IMG/VR virus record: IMGVR_UViG_3300034284_002179
Coordinates: 1 to 34,977 of that record
Length of the DNA stretch: 34,977 nucleotides
Source of the DNA: a virus
Direction: 5' to 3' (one strand)
In this document: positions 27,142 through 34,977 of the stretch, piece after piece
How positions within the stretch are numbered: the stretch's first letter is position 1
How the letters are laid out: each line of letters begins with the position of its first letter
Notes under the pieces: model-generated
Seen by the model: the letters and a program-made list of their open reading frames with translations, nothing else
Told to the model about the DNA's origin: nothing
Database searches by the model: none
Translations under genes and position numbers: made by a program

Positions 27142-30100
27142 TATAATAAATTATTTATATCCCTATTCTTAAATGAACCTGCGGTTCCGTTTGTTCCCAT
27201 TAAGTAGTTAACTGATGGCGCTTGTACATATTGTTGTTTCTGTGTGTTAACAACCAACCAATCGAAACCATCATATAATAACTCAACACTTTCTAAAGTT
27301 TCCAATGGGAAAAAATAACCAGCGTTAGTGAGTCTTGTATTAATGTTGGATGCGATGATTCTATCCTGTGTACCACCTGAAACCCATTTACTCGCAACAA
27401 TCAAATCATTTATGTTATTTAAGTTGTTTCTTTTTGTAACAAATTTAATAACCCTACTCTCATCGTTCGCACTTACAAATGGTGGTAACACAACAATATA
27501 ATTTTCTGTTGATCCTGTGCTAACAACATCCAAAACAACATATGTTAATTTAGATGTAAAACCTGTTATTTGTAACTCTTTAACTTGTATTGGATCTGTA
27601 TTAGCACTTGTTGTAAATATAAGATTAAAAGTGTCACCAGTAAAGCTATTTTCATCTAAGAATATAAATCCGTGTGTTGTTACACCTTCTTTTGATTGAG
27701 CATCATTGGTTGGGTCAAAGTCAACTTGAACTGTTGAGCTATCACTATTTTGTATTTCAAGTACTGTGTTGGTTAATGTTGCACCTGTTACAATGGCACC
27801 ACTTAAACCTGATGTACCAGAACTACCGTTTTCGCCAGCTGTTCCTGAAGACCCGTTTTCTCCGCTTGTTCCAGAAGAACCTGATTCACCACTTGTACCA
27901 TTCTCTCCTGATGTACCTGAAGACCCTGATTCACCACTTGTTCCTGAAGAACCGCTTTCACCAGCTGTTCCTGAAATACCAGAAGTTCCGTTGGTACCAT
28001 CTACACCAGACAAACCTGAAGAACCGTTTTCTCCTGAAGATCCTGAAGAACCATCAACACCACTTGTTCCATTCTCTCCACTTGTTCCTGAAACACCAGA
28101 AGTGCCAGCTGTTCCTGTTTCACCGCTTGAACCAGATGATCCCGACTCACCAGATGTACCTGAAGAACCACTTTCCCCAGCTGTTCCTGAAGATCCTGTT
28201 TCACCAGAAGTTCCTGAAGAACCACTTTCCCCAGAAGATCCAGAAGATCCTGTTTCACCAGAAGTTCCTGAAGAACCACTTTCTCCACTTGTTCCCGACT
28301 CACCAGAAGAACCTGAAGAACCGCTTTCCCCAGAAGTTCCTGAAGATCCTGATTCACCTGATGATCCTGAAGAACCATCAACACCACTTGTTCCAGTTTC
28401 ACCACTTGTTCCTGATTCACCTGAAGTACCAGCTGTTCCTGTTTCACCGCTTGAACCAGATGTTCCTGTTTCTCCCGATGTTCCTGAAGAACCACTTTCA
28501 CCAGCTGTACCTGATTCACCTGAAGTACCAGATGTTCCAGATTCACCAGATGTTCCTGTTTCTCCCGATGTTCCTGAAGAACCACTTTCACCAGCTGTAC
28601 CTGATTCACCTGAAGTACCAGATGTTCCAGATTCACCAGATGTTCCTGAGGTTCCTGATGAACCTGAAGTTCCACTTGTGCCTACGCAAACTCCGTTACT
28701 TAAAATCGTACCATTACCCGAAATTATAACTATGCTGGGAGTACTCCCGAAACTAAGCGCACAAAATGTTAAAGAACCACTTGTTACAGGCCCCACACTT
28801 ACTAAAGCACCCGAGCAATCATTGTAATCAAAATATAAATCACCGCCACCTACTTGATAGGTTACAGTATAACTTAAACAACTTAAACCATCAACACCTG
28901 ATGTTCCAGAAGATCCATCAACACCCGAAGTTCCAGAAGATCCATCAACACCTGATGTTCCAGAAGATCCAGCCTCACCACTCGTCCCACTTTCTCCTGA
29001 AGTACCAGATGATCCAGTTTCGCCAGAAGTTCCTGATTCACCACTTGTTCCTGAAGAACCAGTTTCGCCAGATGTACCTGAAGATCCGCTTTCTCCAGCT
29101 GTACCTGATTCACCAGATGTTCCTGAAGATCCACTTTCTCCAGCTGTTCCTGATTCACCTGAAGTACCAGCTGTTCCTGTTTCTCCGCTTGTTCCTGAAG
29201 AACCACTTTCCCCTGATGTTCCAGTTTCACCTGATGTTCCTGAAGAACCAGACTCACCAGATGTTCCAGTTTCACCGCTTGTTCCGCTTTCTCCTGAAGT
29301 ACCAGAAGATCCACTTTCTCCAGCTGTTCCTGAAGATCCCGATTCACCAGATGTACCCGAAGAACCGCTTTCCCCAGCTGTTCCTGAAACACCAGAAGTT
29401 CCGTTAGTACCATCTACACCAGACAAACCTGAAGATCCGTTTTCTCCTGAAGACCCTGAAGATCCAGATTCACCTGATGTTCCATTATCACCACTTGTTC
29501 CTGAAGATCCTGTTTCACCAGAAGTACCTGAAGAACCGCTTTCTCCAGCTGTACCACTTTCCCCACTTGTTCCTGAAGAACCCGACTCACCACTTGTTCC
29601 TGAAGACCCTGTTTCACCAGAAGTTCCTGAAGAACCAGACTCACCAGATGTTCCAGTTTCACCGCTTGTTCCTGAAGAACCAGTTTCACCTGAAGTACCA
29701 GAAGATCCGCTTTCCCCAGATGTTCCAGTTTCACCGCTTGTTCCTGATTCACCAGAAGTACCAGAAGATCCAGTTTCACCGCTTGTTCCTGAAGAACCAC
29801 TTTCTCCAGCTGTTCCTGAAGAACCGCTTTCACCAGAAGTTCCTGAAGATCCAGTTGCCCCACTTGTTCCTGAAGTTCCAGCGACACCGCCAGTTCCAGC
29901 CCCACCAGTACCTGGTACCAATGGCCAACCTAAAAATGCAGCGGTTGTATTACTAATCTTTATATAAACAGGTAATGGATTACTACCTGGTTTTACATCT
30001 GTTACATAATTGGTTGTTGTACCAGTCATGTCATAATATAAGACATCACCAATGGAACCAAGACCAGTTAAACTTAAACCACCAGTAATTTTACCGAATG

Positions 30101-30800
30101 GTCTAACTGTCATGTTACCATCCTCTGGTTCATTAACACTTGTGATTACACCAAAAGCTTTTTCTAATTGGGATTGATTTGTGTCATCAACAACTTGAAA
30201 TTGTCCAGTTGAATCTAAATAAACTAATTGGCTGACTGTATAACCAGTTGCATATAATAAACTTGTATCATCATTATTATAGTAAGAAGCTATTAAATTT
30301 CTATATTGAAATCTTGCGTATAAGTCATTTACCCAATAGTTAATATCTGGTAAATTACTTCTAAGTAATTCAACCGAACTTAATACTGGATCACCATCGT
30401 CAGATAGGTTAAATAATAAACCATAATTACCATCAATTGGTATGTTATTACCACTTAAAGAAGTATCAGATAATAAATTATATAGACCGACATCTTTTAA
30501 AACAACATCAATCTCAGTAGCACTTGTTGGTGATGATACACTAATAATTTCGTATGAAAAACCGTTATTCGATTGACCAAACCACATACCCGCAACTACT
30601 TGGTTGGCATCGTATGTATAAGCATTCGGTGTAATTCTATCATCTGATGTGATAGTTGGTATAACCTCTAATGTTGCGGTAAACGTATAACCATACCCAT
30701 TGTATATACTACTAGGATTTGTATATGTTGTATCAGTAGCAACTGTACCAGACTTAATTCTGGCAACAAATGTTATTGGTAATGTTGATAAATTAGCCAT
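27141..30800 (-). CDS. collagen-like tail fibre protein, 1219 aa
   Basis: Residues 1-300 form an N-terminal beta-rich, probable tail-attachment domain (MANLSTLPITFVARIKSG ... FLGWPLVPGTGGAG). Two blocks of Gly-X-Y collagen-like repeats built from GESG, SSGTSG, ETGTSG and ENG units span about 300-635 and 707-1000. Between them is an insert (about 637-706, LSYTVTYQVGGGDLYFDYND) with four Cys. The C-terminal domain (about 1000-1219) is the likely receptor-binding head. Gly-X-Y triplets imply a trimeric triple helix. The uneven repeats suggest frequent length change by recombination. Long plus-strand frames here are repeat shadows. Confidence 0.93.
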   Translation of the reverse strand: MANLSTLPITFVARIKSGTVATDTTYTNPSSIYNGYGYTFTATLEVIPTITSDDRITPNAYTYDANQVVAGMWFGQSNNGFSYEIISVSSPTSATEIDVVLKDVGLYNLLSDTSLSGNNIPIDGNYGLLFNLSDDGDPVLSSVELLRSNLPDINYWVNDLYARFQYRNLIASYYNNDDTSLLYATGYTVSQLVYLDSTGQFQVVDDTNQSQLEKAFGVITSVNEPEDGNMTVRPFGKITGGLSLTGLGSIGDVLYYDMTGTTTNYVTDVKPGSNPLPVYIKISNTTAAFLGWPLVPGTGGAGTGGVAGTSGTSGATGSSGTSGESGSSGTAGESGSSGTSGETGSSGTSGESGTSGETGTSGESGSSGTSGETGSSGTSGETGTSGESGSSGTSGETGSSGTSGESGSSGTSGESGTAGESGSSGTSGETGSSGTSGDNGTSGESGSSGSSGENGSSGLSGVDGTNGTSGVSGTAGESGSSGTSGESGSSGTAGESGSSGTSGESGTSGETGTSGESGSSGTSGETGTSGESGSSGTSGETGTAGTSGESGTAGESGSSGTSGESGTAGESGSSGTSGETGSSGTSGESGTSGETGSSGTSGESGTSGEAGSSGTSGVDGSSGTSGVDGSSGTSGVDGLSCLSYTVTYQVGGGDLYFDYNDCSGALVSVGPVTSGSLTFCALSFGSTPSIVIISGNGTILSNGVCVGTSGTSGSSGTSGTSGESGTSGTSGESGTAGESGSSGTSGETGTSGESGTSGTSGESGTAGESGSSGTSGETGTSGSSGETGTAGTSGESGTSGETGTSGVDGSSGSSGESGSSGTSGESGSSGSSGESGTSGESGSSGTSGETGSSGSSGESGSSGTSGETGSSGTAGESGSSGTSGESGSSGSSGETGTAGTSGVSGTSGENGTSGVDGSSGSSGENGSSGLSGVDGTNGTSGISGTAGESGSSGTSGESGSSGTSGENGTSGESGSSGTSGENGSSGTAGENGSSGTSGLSGAIVTGATLTNTVLEIQNSDSSTVQVDFDPTNDAQSKEGVTTHGFIFLDENSFTGDTFNLIFTTSANTDPIQVKELQITGFTSKLTYVVLDVVSTGSTENYIVVLPPFVSANDESRVIKFVTKRNNLNNINDLIVASKWVSGGTQDRIIASNINTRLTNAGYFFPLETLESVELLYDGFDWLVVNTQKQQYVQAPSVNYLMGTNGTAGSFKNRDINNLL

Positions 30801-30810
30801 TTATTAATTT

Positions 30811-33186
30811 TTATATATAGATGTCGTTAGTTGGTAATTGAAATGTTATATAACCATATGCGGTACCCGTACCATATATACCCATATTTAATGTAGATAA
30901 CGATTTAAAGTTCATTGTTGTTTTAGCTGTGTTCTGTACAACCACTGATTGTGATGTCGCTGTACCATGCATCATCCTACTCATGAAATCACCAGTACTT
31001 AATTGTGCGTGTGTCATAAAGTTAATTGGCCAGACACCTAATGGATGTGTTATTGTTATTTCATTCGCACCGTTTCTTGTAAATATCCAACCACCAGAAC
31101 CTGATGCGATTGTAGCGCCTGAAGGATCTTTAGCTAAAACAAAAGGAGACCCAATCAAACTACCACCACTATATTCTAATTTAATAATATAAACACCTGA
31201 ACCACCCGCTGGTGAAGTACCACTTGTACCAGCGGCACCAGATGTTCCTGATGAACCAATGCCACCATCGGCACCCGCAGTACCAGAAGAACCGCTTTCC
31301 CCAGAAGAACCAGAAGTACCAGGACCACCAGATGTTCCTGAAGAACCAGCTTCACCAGATGTTCCTGAAGAACCAGCTTCACCAGATGTTCCTGTTAAAC
31401 CAGATGTTCCTGAAGAGCCTGATTCACCACTTGTTCCTGAAGAACCGCTTTCCCCAGCTGTTCCTGAAGAACCTGATTCACCACTTGTTCCTGAAGAACC
31501 AGAAGTACCAGGGCCACCAGAAGTACCAGCTGAACCAGATGTTCCATTTTCACCGCTTGTTCCTGAAGAACCTGATTCACCGCTTGTTCCTGAAGATCCA
31601 GCTGTTCCTGTTAAACCTGAAGATCCACTTGTTCCTGAAGAACCTGATTCCCCAGAAGATCCAGAAGATCCGCTTTCTCCTGAAGTACCACTTGAGCCTG
31701 ATTCCCCAGAAGATCCAGAAGATCCTGTTGCACCAATTGTACCTTGTAAGTTGCTTGTTGAAGGTGTTACACCACCAGATGTGGCAAAAACAATATTTGT
31801 TAAAGTAATCTCTAATTGACCAGTAGCTGGGTTATAAGTAATAACCCTACCTTCAGCGTAATTTGAGATATCATATGCTACAACAACCGATTCACCAGGC
31901 GAATAAGATAAATTAGGTGTTGTTGTTACAGTCATTGGTGTTGGAGTACTTAAAGATGAATAATCAACAGGGGCTAGTACCGAACCCAGATATTTATCAC
32001 TTACACCAGCAGTTCCAGAAGTTCCACCGCCACCATCAGTTCCAGAAGTTCCAGGGCCACCGCTTGTTCCTGATGTTCCAGGTCCACCACTTGTTCCTGA
32101 AGTACCTGCTGTTCCAGAAGATCCTGATGATCCAGTACTACCACTTGTTCCTGATGAACCAGATGTTCCTGAAGAACCAGCAGATCCTGAAGATCCATCA
32201 CCACCAGAAGCACCGTCTAAGTTGATAGTCCAGCTAGTATGTAAACCAGCGCCAACAACTCTTGTTGGGACACCGAATGTTAATAAACCTATTGTACCGT
32301 CATAAGTTATAACTTCACATTCTTGATAATTATTTATATCATATGTAATTACAATTGATTGAGCAGTGGTATAAGCTAACCCAGTACCAACTGTTATCGT
32401 ACCAGGAAGACCTAATGTATGTGATGTTGAGGATGTTGTTTTATATAAATCACCATTGGCACCACTTGTTCCTGTTTCACCTGACGATCCTGAAGAACCA
32501 CTTACACCAGCTGTTCCAGTAAAACCTGATGATCCTGAAGAACCAGATTCACCTGATGTTCCCGAAGAACCAGATTCACCTGATGTTCCCGAAGAACCAT
32601 CGGGACCTACAACACTTAGACCATCAGCACCCGAAGATCCAGATGAACCAGTAAAACCTGAAGTTCCAGATGAACCAGATGAACCAGATGTGCCGTATGA
32701 TAAACCAGAAGATCCAGCTGAACCAGCTGTTCCAGTTAAACCAGATGTACCTGAAGACCCAGAGTTACCAGATGTTCCTGAAGTACCAGTACCGCCACCA
32801 GCTATTGAACTTAAATCAATATCAACCGTGCTGCCATCAGCAGCTGTGAAGGTTATAATATTTGTACCACTATCAAATTCAGCGTTAACAAATTCAGCGC
32901 CAGTCCCACCACCACTTCCAGAGATTTTTCTCCAAAGAGTAATAGGTGTACCGTCAACTGTTATTGTTTCAGCGAAATCACCACTATTATTATCATAGAC
33001 AAACGCAGTGTGTGTCTGAAGGCACAAGTATAATGTTGTTGTCCCAGTTACTGTTACGTATGCAAACTGATCAGCCCTGAAGTCTTTTGCCGACCATTCG
33101 ACAATCTCAAGGAACTGCATATTTGCATCTAACTCATTATGTGTTAATGGTCTGGATAGATTCGCTCTTAATACTAAATTTGACAT
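30811..33186 (-). CDS. collagen-like tail fibre/adaptor protein, 791 aa
   Basis: Starts MSNLVLRANLSRPLTHNELD with ANMQFLEIVEWS, an N-terminal signature of many phage fibre and tail proteins. Gly-X-Y blocks begin near residue 130. Two related beta-domains interrupt them: about 243-324 (SIVITYDINNYQECEVITYD) and about 394-482 (SVVVAYDISNYAEGRVITYN). They share the pattern VVxYDIxNYxExxVITY and look like a duplication. The C-terminal domain (about 665-791, GVYIIKLEYSGGSLIGSPF ... TFQLPTNDIYI) differs from that of the next gene. The 10-base gap to the larger fibre suggests joint expression and perhaps joint assembly. Confidence 0.92.
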   Translation of the reverse strand: MSNLVLRANLSRPLTHNELDANMQFLEIVEWSAKDFRADQFAYVTVTGTTTLYLCLQTHTAFVYDNNSGDFAETITVDGTPITLWRKISGSGGGTGAEFVNAEFDSGTNIITFTAADGSTVDIDLSSIAGGGTGTSGTSGNSGSSGTSGLTGTAGSAGSSGLSYGTSGSSGSSGTSGFTGSSGSSGADGLSVVGPDGSSGTSGESGSSGTSGESGSSGSSGFTGTAGVSGSSGSSGETGTSGANGDLYKTTSSTSHTLGLPGTITVGTGLAYTTAQSIVITYDINNYQECEVITYDGTIGLLTFGVPTRVVGAGLHTSWTINLDGASGGDGSSGSAGSSGTSGSSGTSGSTGSSGSSGTAGTSGTSGGPGTSGTSGGPGTSGTDGGGGTSGTAGVSDKYLGSVLAPVDYSSLSTPTPMTVTTTPNLSYSPGESVVVAYDISNYAEGRVITYNPATGQLEITLTNIVFATSGGVTPSTSNLQGTIGATGSSGSSGESGSSGTSGESGSSGSSGESGSSGTSGSSGLTGTAGSSGTSGESGSSGTSGENGTSGSAGTSGGPGTSGSSGTSGESGSSGTAGESGSSGTSGESGSSGTSGLTGTSGEAGSSGTSGEAGSSGTSGGPGTSGSSGESGSSGTAGADGGIGSSGTSGAAGTSGTSPAGGSGVYIIKLEYSGGSLIGSPFVLAKDPSGATIASGSGGWIFTRNGANEITITHPLGVWPINFMTHAQLSTGDFMSRMMHGTATSQSVVVQNTAKTTMNFKSLSTLNMGIYGTGTAYGYITFQLPTNDIYI

Positions 33187-33220
33187 TTTTTATATAAAAT
33201 TTCTTTGATTTTATTATTAC

Positions 33221-33232
33221 TTAATATAAATA
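33221..33232 (-). promoter_or_regulatory. putative phage promoter motif (TATTTATATTAA)
   Basis: Perfect copy, about 35 bases upstream of the fibre ATG at 33186. A second copy (TATTTATAT) lies at 33294-33302. They follow the terminator of the upstream clpP gene, as expected for a separate fibre promoter. Confidence 0.5.
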
Positions 33233-33312
33233 GTTATTAATAGGAGAAAATGTCAGTCAAACCGATTAAAACTTAATTTATTGAAAAATGTGCATATAAA
33301 TAGCAATAGGGC

Positions 33313-33339
33313 ATAAAAAAAGCCACTCGAAGGTGGCTT
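33313..33339 (-). terminator. intrinsic terminator after clpP
   Basis: On the minus strand AAGCCAC-CTTCGA-GTGGCTT is followed by five more T. It lies just after the clpP stop at 33346 and before the fibre promoter motifs. Confidence 0.88.
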
Positions 33340-33345
33340 AGTTTA

Positions 33346-34014
33346 TTATTTCTTTGGTTTTCGATTCATGACCGAATCGATCATCCCGTATTCCTTGGCT
33401 TCATCAGCTCTCATCCAGTAATCCCTTTCAGAATCAGCATATACTTTATCATACTCTTGTCCAGTGTGGTGTGAAATGATATCATACAATTCTTTCTTCA
33501 ATTTACCGATCTCTCTTGCTGTGATTTCAATATCAGTTGCCTGACCTTCAGCACCACCTAATGGTTGGTGAATCATCACTCTTGAGTGCGGTAATGCGTA
33601 ACGTTTTCCTTCAGCTCCAGCACAAAGTAATACAGCGGCCATTGATGCGGCTAATCCTGTACATATTGTTGATACCTCTGGTTTAATGTATTGCATTGTA
33701 TCATAGATACCCAAACCAGAATAAACAGAACCACCTGGAGAGTTTATGTAGATCTGAATACCAGCTTCTTTATCGATTGATTCCAAGAAAAGTAATTGCG
33801 CCTGGATAATGTTGGATACTTGATCGTTGATGCCAGTACCCAAAAAGATAACCCTTTCCATCATTAAACGTGAGAATACATCCATCTGTGTGACGTTCAT
33901 CTCTCTTTCCTCAATAATATAAGGGGTTATTGAACTGTTAAATCTGATAAGTGTTTCAGATTTAATTCCCATGTGCTTTGTAGCGTACTGATTAAACTCT
34001 TTTCCTAAATTCAT
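33346..34014 (-). CDS. clpP: ATP-dependent Clp protease proteolytic subunit, host-like
   Basis: 222 residues, very close to flavobacterial ClpP over its full length: MNLGKEFNQYATKHMGIKSE, TPYIIEEREMNVTQMDVFSR, RVIFLGTGINDQVSNIIQAQ, INSPGGSVYSGLGIYDTMQ. Triad: Ser in CTGLAASMAAVLL, His in SRVMIHQPLGGAEGQ, Asp in DSERDYWMRADEA. ClpP forms a 14-subunit barrel that degrades substrates fed by ClpX or ClpA/C. The likeness implies capture from a Bacteroidetes host. With the divergent ClpP at 3868 and the altered tmRNA tag, it suggests the phage reshapes proteolysis. It is followed by its own terminator. Confidence 0.95.
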   Translation of the reverse strand: MNLGKEFNQYATKHMGIKSETLIRFNSSITPYIIEEREMNVTQMDVFSRLMMERVIFLGTGINDQVSNIIQAQLLFLESIDKEAGIQIYINSPGGSVYSGLGIYDTMQYIKPEVSTICTGLAASMAAVLLCAGAEGKRYALPHSRVMIHQPLGGAEGQATDIEITAREIGKLKKELYDIISHHTGQEYDKVYADSERDYWMRADEAKEYGMIDSVMNRKPKK

Positions 34015-34048
34015 ATGTTATTTTTTATTTGTTACAAATGTAATGATA

Positions 34049-34977
34049 TTATGTTAGATAAACAAGATTTTTCATGATTGATTTCAAATCTTTTTCTGAA
34101 TACTTTTCTTTAAGTAATCTCTCAAATTCTTTTCTTGAGTAATGAGCTTTTAGACCCACATATTTTGCCTTGTTTTTGTTTTTATTGTAGTTACGATTAA
34201 ACTTAGAAAAATGCTGTTTTAAAACACAATTTTTTGTTTCATCAAGGGCTGATAAACTAATCCCTTTATTATAAACACGATCATTCATAAAGTTCTCATG
34301 TACCATTAATCTCATTTTTTCTTTTCTGTGACTTAAGATTATTGTTGCAAATCTTTTATCATCATAATCATGCTCAACTTTCCAAAAAATTGATTCTGAG
34401 TTTGTCGTGATTCTTTTATTTATGTGTTTGGTAATAGAGCACTTTGACCCTTTTGGTAATTGTTTCTTTAAACGATTTAAAAAAGTTTGGGACACCGTAT
34501 ACAAACCAGTTCTTTCAACCGCATTTGCTAATGATGATAAAACACCATCAATTGATATTGACCCAAAATACATAATATCAGTATTAATCTTAACGCAATA
34601 AACATCACGTAAAACACGCATTACATTAAGCATGTTTGTGATTGAGTGGATGCAACCATCAAGGTTAACCTCATTAGTATTTTCTATTACGGACTTAAAA
34701 AAGGTTTTATTTTCAATTAAAATGTCCAAAGGTAATTTTGATGGGTTAAGATAAAAGCCAGTTGTATTATCACGAGAATAAACCAATTTAAAAAGTTTGC
34801 TATTCTTTATTTCATGTGCTGTGTAACCAAGTTTATATAAAACTGTTAAAGCATTTTCATTTATTGTGTAATATATTTCTTTAATATCACTGTCTGTTTG
34901 TTTTTCACTAAACCAATCACATTTTTCTTCCTTACCTTTATTGTGGTAGTATATGTTGGTGTTTAGTAGTTCCTTAT
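34049..34977 (-). CDS. hypothetical phage protein, N-terminus outside the window
   Basis: The frame is open from the right edge to TAA at 34049, giving at least 309 residues. A TTG at 34786 is not needed as a start, because coding continues upstream through NENALTVLYKLGYTAHEIKN. The C-terminal part contains GKGSKCSITKH-like basic stretches (KKQLPKGSKCSITKHINKRI) and ends in a lysine/arginine-rich helix (FERLLKEKYSEKDLKSIMKN). No family recognised. Confidence 0.7.
   Translation of the reverse strand, partial: KELLNTNIYYHNKGKEEKCDWFSEKQTDSDIKEIYYTINENALTVLYKLGYTAHEIKNSKLFKLVYSRDNTTGFYLNPSKLPLDILIENKTFFKSVIENTNEVNLDGCIHSITNMLNVMRVLRDVYCVKINTDIMYFGSISIDGVLSSLANAVERTGLYTVSQTFLNRLKKQLPKGSKCSITKHINKRITTNSESIFWKVEHDYDDKRFATIILSHRKEKMRLMVHENFMNDRVYNKGISLSALDETKNCVLKQHFSKFNRNYNKNKNKAKYVGLKAHYSRKEFERLLKEKYSEKDLKSIMKNLVYLT

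Noticed and set aside
27674-29956. Long plus-strand frames opposite the collagen-like gene (350 residues, rich in Pro-Glu or in His-Leu-Phe)
   Set aside because: They mirror the repeat codons of the minus-strand gene; similar frames appear opposite the second fibre gene. There is no sensible start region or protein-like composition.
27141-33186. Dense short repeats that might suggest a CRISPR array
   Set aside because: The repeats are in frame, degenerate, without unique spacers of fixed length, and encode Gly-X-Y triplets.
1-34977. Host chromosome or prophage remnant instead of a phage genome
   Set aside because: Fibre genes, tmRNA and tRNA arrays, homing endonuclease, T5 A1-like protein and crowded unknown genes fit a virulent-type large phage; no integrase, attachment site or chromosomal housekeeping block is seen, though the window alone cannot exclude integration.

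Overview
This window looks like part of a large, AT-rich genome of a tailed, T4-like or jumbo-sized phage of a Bacteroidetes host, most likely of the Flavobacteriia. Supporting signs are two long collagen-like tail-fibre genes, many small overlapping unknown genes, a homing endonuclease lodged in a tRNA array, a phage-type tmRNA, a T5 A1-like protein and a zincin of phage type. The host is suggested by the flavobacterial look of one ClpP, the lack of clear Shine-Dalgarno sites, a tmRNA tag that starts Gly-Glu as in Bacteroidetes, and boxA-like elements resembling Bacteroidetes rRNA leaders. Most genes lie on the minus strand, so transcription runs mainly right to left. The plus-strand exceptions are the nuclease at 2356, a probable virion protein at 3195, two genes at 8771-10352 and perhaps a small ORF at 24747.

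Layout by region. 1-7014: small phage proteins, a secreted nuclease, a probable virion protein, a divergent ClpP-like protease next to a thioredoxin, and a membrane coiled-coil protein. 7063-7412: tRNA-Ser(GCT), tRNA-Met(CAT), tRNA-Ser(TGA). 7447-8679: a hotdog thioesterase, a small ORF, tmRNA and tRNA-Leu. 8771-10352: two plus-strand genes closed by a bidirectional terminator. 10383-16425: a GMP reductase/IMP dehydrogenase-like enzyme followed by an overlapping glycan operon (NeuD/PglD-like acyltransferase, short DegT aminotransferase, second hexapeptide acyltransferase, FabH-like ketoacyl synthase, glycosyltransferases, methyltransferase). 16505-19410: a tRNA array whose spacers are closed by inverted repeats, interrupted by a GIY-YIG homing endonuclease. 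19556-19640: an attenuator-like RNA element. 19762-27141: YkuK-like RNase H-fold protein, T5 A1-like protein, metallophosphoesterase, a possible virion protein, a WCTA/LRR protein and a zincin. 27141-33186: the two collagen-like fibre genes. 33346-34977: a host-like ClpP and a gene cut by the window edge.

How the genes may work together. The phage carries its own translation kit (about 15 tRNAs including an initiator type, plus tmRNA), and its tRNAs cover Gly, Ser, Thr and Glu, the residues that make up the fibre repeats. The glycan operon could build an N-acylated amino sugar, with FabH making the acyl group, to decorate the virion or alter the host surface. Two ClpP homologues and a tmRNA whose tag lacks the usual LAA end suggest altered protein quality control.

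The most unusual feature is at 18365-18488: a tRNA-Arg(TCT) gene that appears circularly permuted. Its 3' half lies upstream of its 5' half, the two halves restore a perfect anticodon stem when joined, and the outer ends can pair with each other.
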